Assembly: GCA_905331475.1 (NCBI GenBank)
Contig: CAJNYU010003048.1
Coordinates: 1-64,000, forward strand
Origin: Rotaria socialis
Lineage: Eukaryota > Rotifera > Eurotatoria > Philodinida > Philodinidae
Direction: 5' to 3'
Length of the DNA: 64,000 nt
Part shown: positions 23,430-37,464 of the stretch, one piece after another
Position numbering within the stretch: position 1 is the first letter of the stretch
How the letters are laid out: every line of letters starts with the position of its first letter
The notes under the pieces: generated by a model
Database searches by the model: none
Told to the model about the DNA's origin: nothing
Seen by the model: the letters and a program-made list of their open reading frames with translations, nothing else
Program-made: the position numbers and the translations under genes

Positions 23430-23655
23430 ATGTACACCGTAGAACAATTGGTTGCACTGCAACCAGCCGACACTTATGATGATTATAAGTATCAACTGAT
23501 TCAAGGTAATAATTTTATTTTCAGACACTGTTCGAATTAAATTCAAGCTGAATGATGAACAACTTGATCGGTTGTTCAGTGAATGGCTTCGTGGAGATTT
23601 TTTCGCAAAAAGAAGAGTGGCTGTTTCAAAAATCAAAAACATGATAAATAACTAA
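23430..23655 (+). CDS. Small hypothetical protein, either a 19-nt intron or a frameshift
   Basis: From ATG 23430 (MYTVEQLVALQPADTYDDYK...) the frame is open to 23505. A perfect-looking but very short GT-AG segment, GTAATAATTTTATTTTCAG (23506-23524), follows, then a second coding-like stretch (DTVRIKFKLNDEQLDRLFSE...) to TAA at 23653-23655. With the segment removed the protein is 68 residues, helical and charged. Nineteen bases is far below the other introns here, so removal of one T from the ATTTTC run, which also restores the frame without splicing, is the simpler explanation. I do not recognise the family; a mobile-element origin is possible. Confidence 0.4.
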
Positions 23656-24308
23656 TAGTTTTCTCTATTCGTGTGTTTGCTTTATGTGATAAAAAAATTA
23701 TGTTTTTGGTGTCAACATGTATTAAATGTACATTTTTATGGTCAAATAAAATTTAGAAAACATAATCATAAAAGTTTTCAATGCACCAACCTTTAAATAA
23801 ATATGAACTACTAAGATGTATCGTAAGGGTAACCATGCAATAGTACCAGTAGTCATAACAAATGTTATGCTATAACGCGCAATATTAGCTCATAACGTCG
23901 TTATATCGCGATCGCAATAGCGGCGCAATAACGCCGTTATTCAACCGTTATCGACGACGTGGGACGTATTTCGCCTTCACTACTATCTGAATCATGGCAT
24001 AACGTGATGATATTTTGTTGAAACAGTCAAAACAACAAAATCTTTTTTATTCCTGCTGTCAATTGTGGGCGGGCTCTTCAACTGTTCCAAACCCACATCC
24101 ACGGTTCATAATTATGTACTTGCTAAACTAGATGTCAGTCATTCTCAATCTAAACTATAAAGACGACGCATATGTAAATATTGTCATTCGTCTTCTATAT
24201 GAACCAATAGAAAATAATCCGATCCGAATTAAATTGATTTCTTTCTGAATATAGTTGAAATTCAAAAGAAAAAAGCATTTAAATAATAACCTGTAAACTA
24301 GTTTTAAG
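23656..24308. other. No gene; CpG-rich palindromic patch at about 23865-23965
   Basis: A run of self-complementary words (ATAACGCCGTTAT, TATCGCGATCGC and similar) resembling the 21411-21702 element in style. The rest is the presumed 5' region of MED14. Confidence 0.4.
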
Positions 24309-27300
24309 ATGTCGGCTGATGCTTCAGTTGGAAATAGTAATGCTCTGGTTGTGCCAATATATGATAAAATCCCTTTGTCCTATTTACTCGAAGCTGCTGT
24401 ACAAAAAACTTATCATGAATTATACACGATGGCAGATGTGTATGTATATCATTAATAATATTTCTGATTTATATATATACTTATATAAATATATATCTAA
24501 TTTTCCTATTTTTATTTAGTTTGCACAGTAAATCGAATCCAGAAAGGTACGAGCCAACTTTTTCAAAAACAAAATGATGACTTATTGATCAATTCTTTTT
24601 TTTTAATCAGAAAAATAGAATTAGTTATATTTGCTTGCCGTGCTAGACAATTATTTATACGAATTTTAGCTGTAGTTAAATGGGCAGCAACAACAGGAAA
24701 AGTGACTGCATGCGAGGTTAATATATGTTCAACAAAAGTCAAATAAAACATATCTTGCTTTCTTTTCTTCAGGGTATACAAGCTTTGCTAGAAATTCGTG
24801 CTCGATTAATCCGAGAAACGTCAGACTCATTAGCTCAACTTGCACGTGAAAAACTTCTTGAAGCTCGCGTACCGAATTTCCCAGTCACAGACGCAATCGA
24901 TGCACTCACACTTGGTTCCGTGAATTTTTTACCTAAGAGAATTGCAGAAGCAGCAACTAATTTTACGTCAGCTACTGAAAGTGAACGTCAACAGATTCTA
25001 CCACGTCTTCAACAAATTCTCACAGCAAGAATATCGACTTCGGAATTGCCTATTCAATTTAGTACTGTAACAATTAGTATGTCGATGAAACAATATATTT
25101 GTCTATGAGATAATTGATTGTTTTTATAGAAAATGGACTAGTAATATTGACAGTTCATGGCGAATTTGAAGTTAAATTAGGTATAACAAATGATAATTTA
25201 TCATCTTCATGGCGTCTTTATCAAACAAAATTATTTGTACAAGATCCAGAAGAACCAGGTACAGATTTTGATTCACAATTTGAAGAATATTACTGAGATA
25301 ATCATGAAATATTTCTTTCGTTTTTTTTTGCAGAGCAAGATCTTGTTCATCCGTCGCAAGTAAGTTTATGTGTTGGCATATTAAACAGTTTTAAAATAAA
25401 TATATATCTAGATATACGTATTAACAAATTTTATTCAAAGCTGGCTTAATGAATCAGAAAAACCGCTATTTGACCTTTATCAATATTTGCGTATGAATCT
25501 CTTCGTTTGTTTTTCTTTCTAGGTTTTCGATGTAATTTATTTTTGATTTTCTTAATTAGATTATTATTGTCAATCCTTACGATTACAAGTTCTATTTGAA
25601 CAAGTAAATATTAAAAATGATCGCTTGATTGTAAATAAATTTTCACTTCTTTAAGGCTCATCGAATACGTAATCAAGGTGCTAAACAAAAAGACTTACTT
25701 ATATCTGGTTATAGTGCATGTAAAAGTTTTAATGTTGAATATTGGAAAGATTATTATGCTAACAATAGTAATAATAATCAACAAAAAAAAACGATTCTCA
25801 ATGGAAAAAATATAGGTATGTTAAAAAATAGCATCATGTTATTCTATATGTAGCAATTTATATTACAGATATTGGTATGACAATTCTCTGTGATAATGAT
25901 GGAAAATTTCAAATTCAACATTGGCCACCTTTGCCTATTGATGATACTATTGCCGTTTCAAAGATTTTAGAAGTAAGTGTTATTCTTGGTTTATATATAT
26001 TTATTGTGATCGATAGATAACTCCGGAGGAAAAAGTTAACTATTTTCTAGACTTCATTCAATGATAATCTTTGAGTAGTGAAAAAGAAAAAGAAAAAAAA
26101 TGTTTGCATTGTATTGGTCCATGAGTTTGCTAGAATTTAAAGTTTCTCAAAACAAAATACGAGCTAATGTAAATATAAATCTTCGTTTGTAAAATATTTT
26201 ACAACAACTACTATCAACTTAGAAATGATAGATAAACCATAGAAGCCAAAGAAACATTAAATTCTTTCGGCTTGTTTTTTATTTTATCTGAGCAAGAAAT
26301 TAGTATGCATTGAATCAAAAGTTCATATGAAATACTCAAGGGGGAAATACTTGATTTTTCTTACCCAATTTCTAGGTGTTCAATGGATGCACATATTCAA
26401 CGTTATCAGTTGAATTTTGAGAATAGAGTTCGAGAATCACATTATCTTGTTGTATCTAATTAGAAATAGAATATTTTATCAAACGAAAACTAATTTCTCT
26501 GTACAATTGCGTGCATTTTGAAGTACAAGAAGATATTGACAGAAGACTGATACAATCATCGAATGTGGACAATTCGACATACATGTGTTAAATTTTTTGT
26601 AAGAAACGATCCATAAAAGAACAATGAAGTAGAATGGAAATAAATAGTCGAAATATGCAAATTTTATCTTAACGCTCGTACTGACTCTATTCTTTGAAAC
26701 ATTAATTTTATTTTGAATCAAAAATACTATTTTCTTCAAACTAAGTTAGAATATACTATCAAGATGGAACATTTTATATCTTATCATCAGTTTTGAACCC
26801 AAAACAATTAATCTGAAATACATATTAAATATTTTCGTGTTTTTTTTAGAAGCCCATATTTACCATGGAAGAAATTTTAAATCGAACAATTTTTGCACGT
26901 TGTCAACGTCGATTTGAAGTTAGTTAATCTTTCTTTTTTATCTCGTATTGTCATCTAAATATTTTTATTCAGGAATTAAAAGAAACAATTTTATCAACAA
27001 CTAAAGCCAACAGTAGTTTTACTCACAAATTTTTATGTATAACTAAATAAATTGTATTATTTAGTTGAAATTGATTCATCAATTCCAGCATTAAAATGTG
27101 AATTATTACCTGAAAGTACAACAGAAGAAATTTTATTCATATCAATTAATCCATTTTCGGGTTATTTCAAAGTTGTCTCCTATATGGGTAAATCTTAGAT
27201 TAATCTTTTATCATATCAACAAGTTATTATTCTTATAGAAACTTGTTATTCACAACAAATTGAAAATGCACTTAATCGTGATCAAACAAATTTAATCGAT

Positions 27301-30300
27301 ACTATTAATCTATTCAAGCATGAAAATTCTTTTTTTCTCTTAGTATTTACTTATTTGTTACTTACTCTTAATAAATTATAGACTTTGGTTAATTCAACAA
27401 CGTGTTCCGTCACTTTTAGCTCATATCAATTGTAATATTTATACACGTATACCATCATTAAATCTAAAAAATGAATTAACAACCCCGTTTATCAGCAATA
27501 GCATTTTTATTGAATTAATTCATAATGAAGGATTTTATATCGTAAGTTAGAATAATCGATACTTTTTTAAATGGATTATTTTGTCAAAAATTTCATTAAA
27601 AGCTTGTTCATGTATCTGATGTGAATCAATTATTAATTCAATACTATTTACTAATTGTTGAAAAACGTTCCTCTACGCATGAATCAGTTGTTCTTCAACA
27701 ACAGGACACATCGAATCAACCGACGACAACCCCACCAACAACAACAACAACGAATGAAGAGTATGTAAAATGGACATTAGAACCACTTGTCTTATATCCA
27801 TTGGATCCAACAACATTTTTAAGAAAAGAATTATTTGAAGTTTGTATCAATGAAATTTCTATTTAATATCAACGAAAGTGTTTTTAATTCTTCTTAGTTT
27901 AAAAATAAATTTCAATATGATAAAACAACTATAGACGATAACGGTATCGTACAAGCAAAATCGGTAAAGAAATTTAAAAATAAACATAAACAATAAAATT
28001 CGCTATTTTTATTTAATTCAAATATTTAGATATCAATATTATCACTGAAATCGCTATTAAAATTTGTTAATTATTATGATGAAATGCTGTCATTTATATT
28101 TCTGAAAGAAAATGTAAGTAAATATTTCTTAAGACATTTTAATAATCCAAAGTGGATTATAGTTGAATAATAAAAGAAATGTAATCTTGAATTTGAACTG
28201 ATATTAATCATTTAAAAACCTATTGATTAAAGGTTTGCTTATTGTGAATACTCATACATTTCATGAATTTTCAATAATTTTAGTTCAGATTGTCTGTGAT
28301 AGATTATTTTAATGATTCACACAGCAGAAAACAGGCGTTGACTAATTTTACTAAGTAATGAATTTTTCTTTGAATAGATTCTTATATTTTGAAGAATCAG
28401 AATATTCTCAGGCAAAAAACCTATGATATGCTTATCAGATTTATCTCTCGTATAGTAAAGTATTACTAACATTGACATTGATCATAATAAATTTGTCAGA
28501 ACTCCTGATTATCAAAACTATTTCTGTTTAAATTGTAATTCTAAGATTTACTACCTCTGTCATAAGCCGCTCTGTCCTAAGAGTTCTGAATAAGCTGCAT
28601 CTCAATCATTATCTCCTCCCTAATTGCGTTAAGAATAAGATTATTGTCTAGATAAAAAATAGAAATAATTCAGAACAATACATATATCTAGTTAATGTAT
28701 GAAATATTCCATTCATCACAAAACAAATTTGAAGTGACAATGAAATAGGACTAGATTGTGTGGACAGCAGTTATATACTAGGTACTGCACTGTTTTTAAT
28801 TCAGTTAGACAATTGTGAAATTTTACTTTGATCATATTTATCGATATACTTTTGATTATTATTTTAAAAACGATTAAAATAAGAAATACGATGAATATTT
28901 TCTCTAATTTAGTTTCAGCAAAAAAAGACACTTTGTAAAAATATTCTCTATTGTCCATGGACCGGCATACCTTATCTCGATATCGTTCGGTAAGCTTAAA
29001 TACAAAACGATTGTTGATTTGAGTGATATTGTGTTCCGAATAGAATATCAACCGATGACGCATCATTTTCATCCAACACTGAAATTGTCAATTATGTTAA
29101 TGAATATTTTTGGCCTCGCATTCAATCCTGTACTATTCGATTAGCTTATACTTTACGTGATATAGATCGTGAACATAAATCTGTTAGACGACAATGGACT
29201 CTTGATGTAAAATTCAAATAAAACAAAACCATTTATTGATACGTTGATGTTTATTTTTATTATAGCTGAATTTTTTCAATACGAACTACTTTCATAATGC
29301 TTTTATTAAAAGTAAATTTTCAAATTATAAATCATTTTATTTTATTTTTCTACATCTAGCTCCATTTAACTCTGTTGCTGTTTATAAGCAGTCATCATTA
29401 TCAGCCACTACGTTAAAAATAGTCGATTTCGTACACCTTAAACTTCGTGGTGCATTTGAATTAACACATTTATTTGAAAATTATTCGCTATCATTATTAG
29501 GTTAGTTAAAATATAAAATATCTTTATTTTTCTACTCTATTTTTCTAGAATTAACGGATCTTCATGCAATATCTAAATTGATTTCATTTAATTTTTTTCA
29601 ATGTACAATTCATTATGGACCAAATTTTACCTATGATGTTCGTATAGGAAATATTTTCAGTTAATGATAGTACTATTCATTTTTTAATTTAAAGGTAACA
29701 TTGTCATATAATAACAGTCAAATACAACAAGAATTGATTTCACAATCAGAAGGAACATTTGATTTACGTTTTATAACAATAAATAATGCATTTTTACCAA
29801 CATATAATCATATATTGAGTAGAAAACTAATATTGTTTTTAAATCAAACACGTTCATTAAAACAATTAATTCGGGTATAAGAAAAACTTTTTTCTTATCA
29901 AATTAACTTTAATACAGTTACTATGATTCTTAATTTTTGTTTGATCTCTTACAGTTGTTACACATGATATCAATTCCATTATCTTCAATTGCTCGATTAA
30001 ATTGTTTCAGCCGACCTATTATTTATGTTAATCATGTTAGTTACCAGTTTAAACATTTTTCTTATCATTATAGTATTTGCAATACGAATAGAATAGCCAT
30101 ATAGTTCTAATATTTTTACTTGATATCTGTTGTCTTTTCAATTTATTTAGTTGATGGATATATTATATTAAGGGTTGAGTTAGCAATGAATAGAATAAAA
30201 AAATTGATATTAGAATTTTTGTTAATATAAGAGTTCTCAATGAATATGAATTCACTTTATTGAATTTTTAAATCAGCTGAAATGTTTAGACATATTTTAT

Positions 30301-32941
30301 CTACGATTTTATGGCAACATTTTACAACTTATTGATTTCCTAGAAATGCCATTCTCAACGTACAATTATATAACCGCCTTTAATATCTATTCTGATTCGC
30401 TACGGAATAAGACAGGTCTATTAATATTATTGTTCTCACTAAGTTTAAATCATTTCAAAATGATGTCGTCGACTGATATGTGAATTACATATTTTTAAAT
30501 AATGCCAACTATTAGTTTGATTAAGCACATTTACCAGAAAATAATATAGATATATGAGAAATTCGTAGGATATCATTCATCATATTGTTTCTCTTCATTA
30601 TCACTATGGCGACTATCTCACTAAATCTTTTACATCGAACTTCTATGTAGTTTTAGAAATACATAAATTTTTATACATTGATTTATTCTCTTTACAGGGT
30701 GGTTGTGCCCAATCGATTCTTACATTTATTCCATATACTGAATCTCGTTGGCGTCTTATATTTGGTCAAATGTTTGCAGTTGATATTCAAATATGTGGAC
30801 CCAATTTAATACTAGTTCGTGATGGTTCATTCAGTGTACAATTGAATAATTCATTAGTTGAACTTGCACCAATACCAAGACTTAAAGTGAAACTTTATTC
30901 ACAATATAACAATGGAAATATATTTTGGTTTCTTATAGGAATTTTTATCTTTATATGCCGATGATCATGGTTTAACATTTGAATTTTCTGATATAACAGG
31001 TTGTTTTCATATGCAAGATTTTCTTTCTCCAATTCAGCAAGCACCACTACTACCTCCACCACCAAGTTCAAGTCAAATAACAAATCAAACATTGAACACA
31101 GCAAATGACTCAACATCACAGAATTCATCGATGGATACAACAGCACAATCGCCTGTTTCATCACATATTGATATCTATGGTAGAATAATTTACTTTCCAA
31201 AATAATATAACGTCTAATTACTGTACAAAATAACAATTTTTCTAGATGTGATATTTCGAGATGCATTGCCCATTACTTCAACATCAAAGTCTACCAATGT
31301 TAAATCAGATCAAACTGGTTAGATTTAATATTTCTCTTAAGCTCCATAGAAAAAGTTGTATTGGTTTCTTTTTTTCTTTCTATAGATAATCAACCATTGT
31401 CAGTACTGTATAGTTACAATCGTGAATTATTAACTAAAGCTAATTATCCTGTATATATGACTCAACAAACATTTTTTCAAATGCTTTTTACATCTGATGA
31501 ACATCAATGGTCGAAATTTGAATCATTTCTTGCTTCATCGGTTCTTGTAAGACAATTTGCTAAAGGTGTTACCGAACCTGCTGACGTGAATAATCCAACT
31601 GTAAGAATAAAATAACCCAACTTTCCATTTCATCAAAATCAAATTTCAGGTTCGTGCTGTACCAACTGAACAAGATACATATCGATTAGAACATTTATCT
31701 CTTCAATTATCATTCATATTTGATATACCTACGGCAATATATCGAATGTATTTTACATCTTTATTTGATTCAACATCACAACAACAATCGAATACTTTCT
31801 GGTCACCCGAAGAACTTCAAATAATGGAAATATTTTTCAATGAAACATTTTTTCCATTATTACCATTGACAAATTTAACGATGCCACCAATCGATATATT
31901 GTCTTTACAAGCATCTCAGAATCTCAATACAGCTATGGGTTCATTTCAACGAATGCTCTCCCTTGTTCAGCCTCGAATACTGAAAGATCTAGTGAAAATC
32001 ATAAGACTCGAACAGGTATTTTCAAATGCTAATATTAGTTCAATTTAATTAAACAAACTTCTTAACGATTATAGAAATTTCGATTAGTTGATCTAACTTA
32101 CGAGAAAATAATGATTTTGATTATGAACTATCTTAGTTGTTTACTTTGTTTTTCCATAAGTTAATCGAAAAGTCATATTTTACTCAAAACTACCTTATAT
32201 GAAGATCGCATAATGTATAGAAATGGCGTCTCTATCTAATATATAAACTATTTGTTTATTGAAGTTTTGGAGCATTAATTCAAATGATGTTAACAAAATC
32301 TATCTCAGCATAGATTGATCTACTTGTGATTAGTACTAGCAGCTATATCGTCATTCACATTTTGATTACTTAACGATTTTATGCATAGATATTTTGTTTA
32401 TAATTTAGAATCCTGAGAGTCATCATTTATGGCAAGCACGTTGGTGCTTAACAATGCCACAGGGCAACGGATTTTCTCAAGTGGGTCAATCAGGAATCTA
32501 TTATATATCTAGTCGATCATCGTTTATTTTTATGGTATAATTGTTTTCGTTTGTATTTTGATAAAAATTTCTTTTTGAACATGTTTTAGTTTCAATTTAT
32601 GCCTCGAATAAATCAAAATGATTGTCAAGCTAATATCAACACTACATCACCATTTATTGTTCCGTTAATACACGATGTGAACAATAATCAAACAAATCTA
32701 TGGGATGGATCAATGAAACAATTATTTATGGGAAAAGAAGTTAAATATCAAGCAATAGCAAGAATTTTGAATCTATCAAAAGAAACAATGAATAAAAGTA
32801 TAGATCTTTATTTTTTTAAGCTAACATTCATTTTATTTAATAAATCCTTTTGTTCTAGATGAATGTTCATTATATCTATCAATACTCGAGTTAATAACCC
32901 GTTTACAATTGCCGTTGACATCTAATAATCCATCATCTTAA
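24309..32941 (+). CDS. MED14: Mediator complex subunit 14
   Basis: MED14 is the backbone subunit joining head, middle and tail of Mediator, the RNA polymerase II coactivator in the nucleus. My 33-exon model gives 1414 residues (human about 1450). Exon ends: 24309-24439, 24520-24546, 24611-24716, 24773-25076, 25130-25258, 25334-25359, 25412-25490, 25560-25603, 25656-25815, 25869-25972, 26850-26918, 26973-27012, 27065-27187, 27239-27317, 27382-27541, 27603-27839, 27898-27963, 28030-28113, 28913-28989, 29044-29206, 29266-29311, 29360-29500, 29549-29637, 29695-29874, 29955-30035, 30698-30886, 30939-31179, 31246-31317, 31386-31600, 31650-32015, 32409-32534, 32590-32797, 32859-32941. Phases agree throughout. 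The N-terminal KTYHELYTMAD, VVKWAATTGKV and PNFPVTDAIDALTLG stretches are diagnostic; later LVRDGSFSV matches the family. The intron after 27317 needs a GC donor. Introns at 25973, 28114, 30036 and 32016 exceed 390 bp and hold nothing recognisable. Confidence 0.92.
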
Positions 32942-33495
32942 TAATAATACTTTTCTTTCTTTTCTGTTGATTTATAAAACTTTTGATTTCTATGAACGAA
33001 AATAAGCGAAGGAAATGTTTTCATTGATGTTATTGTCCAAACGACGTTAAATAAATTTTTCGTCGTTTGATCTTGCGTTTGTTTTTCTTGCTACTACTCA
33101 GAATCTCCGGGAAATTTTGGTGATAAGAACGATACGTCCTGTTTAAATTAGACATTATAAAAACAGTCAACTTGCTAGATAAGTGTTTCTTGTTAATGAC
33201 GAGAAAAATCAATATGTCGCATGATTATTATGAATATTCCATTATCAGATATTAGTGCAAAGTGATAAATTTAAGCAAATAAATTAAAAAAAGTTGGATA
33301 TTGAAATTCAATCAAGAAGAAATGATCGATTATATATTATACAATAGTACAGACAGACTTTGAAAACTGTGTGAAAAACCAATGTTTATTTAAGCAAGAA
33401 AAAACATGGCCTATATGAGCTCTTTTTTTCTTACTGAGACATCGTCTCATTGGTTTTATTTTGTTTTTCTGTAGAATTTTTTTTTTCTTTTATAT
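32942..33495. other. Intergenic, MED14 to TRMT1
   Basis: About 550 bp between two plus-strand genes; no gene or repeat seen. It must hold the MED14 polyadenylation region and the TRMT1 promoter. Confidence 0.5.
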
Positions 33496-35980
33496 ATGAT
33501 CACTTATTTATCACGTATACGTGTTAATTTCTTCTTGATACGCACATCAATTCTTAATCGTAGATTATCAACTGTTGCTATTAACGACAACGAAGATTAT
33601 TCACTTTCGACAATCATGACTGATAGTGTACAAGTGAAAGAAGGAAAAGCAAATATTCGTTTACCAGAGGGTGCTGTTTTCTATAATCCAGCTCAAGTAT
33701 TCAATCGTGATTTAAGTGTTGCTTGTCTTCGTCTTGTGTCAAAATATCATCATGAAAATGAATGTAAAAGAATTAAGAAGACTGATCCAAATGCAGCTTG
33801 TGTATCATTTGATGAATTGCCAGCCGGTGTACGACAAGAAAATGGACTAAAAATTGCTGAAGCATTATCAGCTACAGGACTTCGATCTATTCGATATGCA
33901 CGTGAAATTCCAGGTATGACGATAAATCAAAGATTAAAACATAGAAAATATTTTAGAGTAAAATCGAGTCAATGAACGGTTATTATTTAAAGTATTTATG
34001 CCTAAATGTTCACTTGTAAATGATTAGTTACTTTTTTTAATTCATAAAAATTGACCAATTTTAATCTTTTTTTCGCAAAGAATTTTTTGTTCAAGTTTGT
34101 TTTTATTAGTTTCCTTTGAGACCATCGAGTAACTGCTTTTGAATACTGTTTTTTAATTTTGCTAAGATATGTTGGACTCGTAGCATAGGTTTATGAAATT
34201 AATAATCTTGCCTATATTTTATAATTCTAGGCATTGATACAATCTATGCAAATGATATTGATGCGGGAGCAGTCGAATCAATAAAACAGAATATCGAATT
34301 AAATGATGTAAAACATCTTGTGCAAGCAAGTCATGATGATGCTATGAATTTATTATATAGTCACCGTAAATCAGATAATCAATTTCATGTTGTGGATTTA
34401 GATCCATATGGTACACCAGGGCAATTTCTAGGTAAATATTATTCTTTGTTATTTTTTCTCAATTTTAATTTTAATAAACTTATCCAGTTTTACATGTACA
34501 GACGGAGCAGTACAATGTATAAAAAAGAACGGTGTTATTTGCGTAACAGGTAGTGTAATGAAAAAAAAACAATTTTTCAAATGTTCTATTTTTTCTTTCA
34601 TTATTCTATCTAGCTACTGATATGGCATCATTATGTGGGAATAATCCTCATAGGTAAAATGAAAGATTAAACTTTTTTTTTAATAAGTTGAACTTTCTTT
34701 GAAGTTGCTATTCCAAATACGGATCAATACCGTTACATGAACCGTTTTGCCATGAGTTCGCACTTCGTATGATACTCTATGCATTACATTTGCAAGCTGC
34801 TCGTTATGATCGAATAATTGAACCATTATTATGTATGTCTATTGACTTTTATGTACGCCTGTTCGTACGTATCAGCTATGGCTCTGCTAAAGCTCAAAGT
34901 CAATTAGGTTTGTCATAGATTCTATTTGTGAAGTCGTTCAAAACGAAAAATTTCAGGTGACATTGCAACAGTATACAATTGCACTTACTGTTCATCATTT
35001 TTTTTTCAACGCTACGGACAAGCATCACTTGATGAGCGTGGTAATGCGAAATTTAGATATGCACATGGACCCCCAGTAGGCACGCATTGCTCACATTGTG
35101 AGTCGAAGTAAGATCATTTAAATATTTCTAGCTCATTTTTTTTTCTCACATATACATTTAGTCTTCGAGTTGGTGGTCCAATATGGCTTGGGCCTTTATT
35201 TGATCATTCTTTTGTTAATGAACTTATTACATCAATCGAACAAGCACCTGACGATAGGTAACACAAAATACATTTCTACGTAGAAAGATTACTTAATATT
35301 AACTTTCGTTTATTCAGTTATGCCTATCGAGATCGTATGTTAAGTATGTTATATGTTGTAAAAGAAGAACTACCTGATCCATTATATTTCGACAATGGAA
35401 AGCTTGCTCGTGTCATGCATACACATATTCCACAAAATAAAGCCATCAAGTAATCATTATATTTGTCCCTTTTATTGATTCTAAATAAAACTACCATGTT
35501 TTTATTCTTTTAGATCAGCTTTATTAAATGCTGGTTATCGTGTATCAACATCTCATGCTCGTCAAGATTCTATAAAAACGAATGCACCGCATCATGTTAT
35601 TTGGGATATAATGCGTGCATTTGCTGAACAATCATCAACAAAACGTGCGAGTACAGAACGATTAAACACCGAATCGCCTTATTATCGTCTACTAGCTAAG
35701 CCCTCAACAATTCAAGTAGATTTTACTGAACATCCCGATTGGGAGTCTGAAGCTAGAAAAAATAAATTAATACGTTTTATGGGTAATCCTCATGCCAGAT
35801 GGGGACCAATAGGCAAAGCTGTAGCGAAGAAAAAACGTTCTAGCGAGGACAATGATTCAATACAAAACAAAAAACAAGTGAGATCTAAATAGATATTGAT
35901 GAAATTCATTAGCTGATTATTTTCATTTTTATAATTAGACAAAATCTGATGAAGATTCACCAACTGAAGAAGTTCTGTGA
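33496..35980 (+). CDS. TRMT1: tRNA (guanine-26-N2)-dimethyltransferase
   Basis: Makes N2,N2-dimethylguanosine at position 26 of tRNAs using S-adenosylmethionine. Ten exons give 564 residues: 33496-33913, 34231-34431, 34502-34549, 34614-34653, 34705-34907, 34957-35107, 35162-35257, 35318-35449, 35514-35877, 35939-35980; all phases fit. Family hallmarks are FYNPAQVFNRDLS, GLRSIRYARE (SAM-binding start), HVVDLDPYGTP (motif IV), the TATDMASLCG stretch, a Cys-rich insert (CTYCSS ... HCSHCES) and the late GYRVSTSHA. The N-terminus from the first ATG is basic and Ser/Arg-rich like a mitochondrial presequence; a second ATG at 33616 (STIMTDSVQVKEG) would give a shorter form. Yeast Trm1 uses two starts to reach mitochondria and nucleus, so the same may hold here. 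The tail is Lys-rich, nuclear-signal-like. Confidence 0.95.
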
Positions 35981-37464
35981 TGATTGTTTCTTGTTGTTCT
36001 TTATATTTTTGTGACAACTACTAAAACAAAAATTAATCTGTTCAATAAAATGAGATAAACACTGAAATCAAGAACATTATTGTTCATTAGTTTTCACAAT
36101 AATTCAACTCAATACCATGTAACTATATCCAGCAGAATAGTTATTCGTTCGATGATGCTATGATGTAAGATCATGAACTTCCAAGAACGACAACAAAACT
36201 AAACATGATTCAGATATTAAAAGCAAACAAATGATATTTCTATCTATGTTACATAATTATTAATTGAAAATAAGACTAGTTTTTTTTCAATCCATTCGAC
36301 ATTTACTTATGTATCTCTCCTATGTCAGATGTAGACTTGATTTAAATTTTGAAAAACCTACACTGGTTCTATCTCTCACCTTCAGACTACACCTGAGTGA
36401 TATTCTCTAAAATATGAAACTGAGCGGTGTACGATAATGCTTTTCATCACTATCGACTAAGGAAAACATTATCTCAACATTGAATTTGACCTAATCTAAT
36501 CGCTGTTATAAATCAGCAGTTTTTTTTCTCCATAGATGCATAAGTAAACTATAAGATCGAGAACTGCTAGATTTCTAGCATATCAATGCTCATTGTGTCA
36601 ATTTTCAAAAAGATATTCGTTTTTCAAATAGTAGTCAAAGTAATGGAATAATGATTATTCGGTTTTTTCTGCTAGTTCATAGACAGTTATTTATTTGCAC
36701 ATACGTAGCTGATGTAACAAAGCTTGTGTGAACGATAACTTTGCGTACAGGAAATTCACATGATGAGAAGAACTAAAATATGATCACGGTTCTTAGCATA
36801 TATTGTATTTCATTTTAATTGTGAAAAGATTTTGCTTTATTTCCACTTGACACGAAGAGAATTTAGTCTAACGCTTTTTCATGTGTTTTCAATCAGGTTC
36901 ATTATTGAGCAAAATACTAATCATTTAAATAATAAGCACTGCTCCTATATGCTCCTATTTTACAGTATACCATTGAATTCTTATGAAATATCCATCATCA
37001 CAAACCTGCAAGGTATTTCAACCTACAAAAATTCCAGACAAAAGTGCAAGTATTGAATTTATGTTTTGTTTTCGGTAATTCTATTTTTTAGCGATTTTAT
37101 AGCTGAGAAGGTACTGTTGTTGAGAGAGACTGATAGATTGCGACTGTCCGTGTTCAGTGTATCACGATTGGTGAATTTTCAACCAATCATGAATAGTTTT
37201 AATAAATTAAAATTCGATGAATTTATTTCAATAAAAATTATCGATTAAATTCTAATGAATATCAATAAATTAATCTCAAAATATTGAAAATTTGAAAACG
37301 ATATTATTTCTTTGAATCCTCCTCAATTTCATAAATCCATACAATAACAGAATGTCGGACCAATGAGAATTTCGGAAAAAATTTGTGTCACGACCCTGTT
37401 CAAACTTACGAAATTGGTGCTTTTCGAGAAAAAACATATAAGAGATTCATCATATTGAAAAAAT
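35981..37464. other. Intergenic, TRMT1 to RPL19; no gene recognised
   Basis: AT-rich; open frames near 36832-37248 are short, Phe/Ile-rich and show no domain. The 3' end must hold the RPL19 promoter. Confidence 0.5.

Noticed and set aside
20361..24300. A 5' LTR for the Ty3/gypsy remnant
   Set aside because: I looked for a second copy of the TGTTACATAATAAG start or the CTCACGTTACA end on the minus strand and found none.
28716..29072. 118-codon minus-strand frame within MED14
   Set aside because: It overlaps a MED14 exon (28913-28989) that is needed for phase; antisense shadow.
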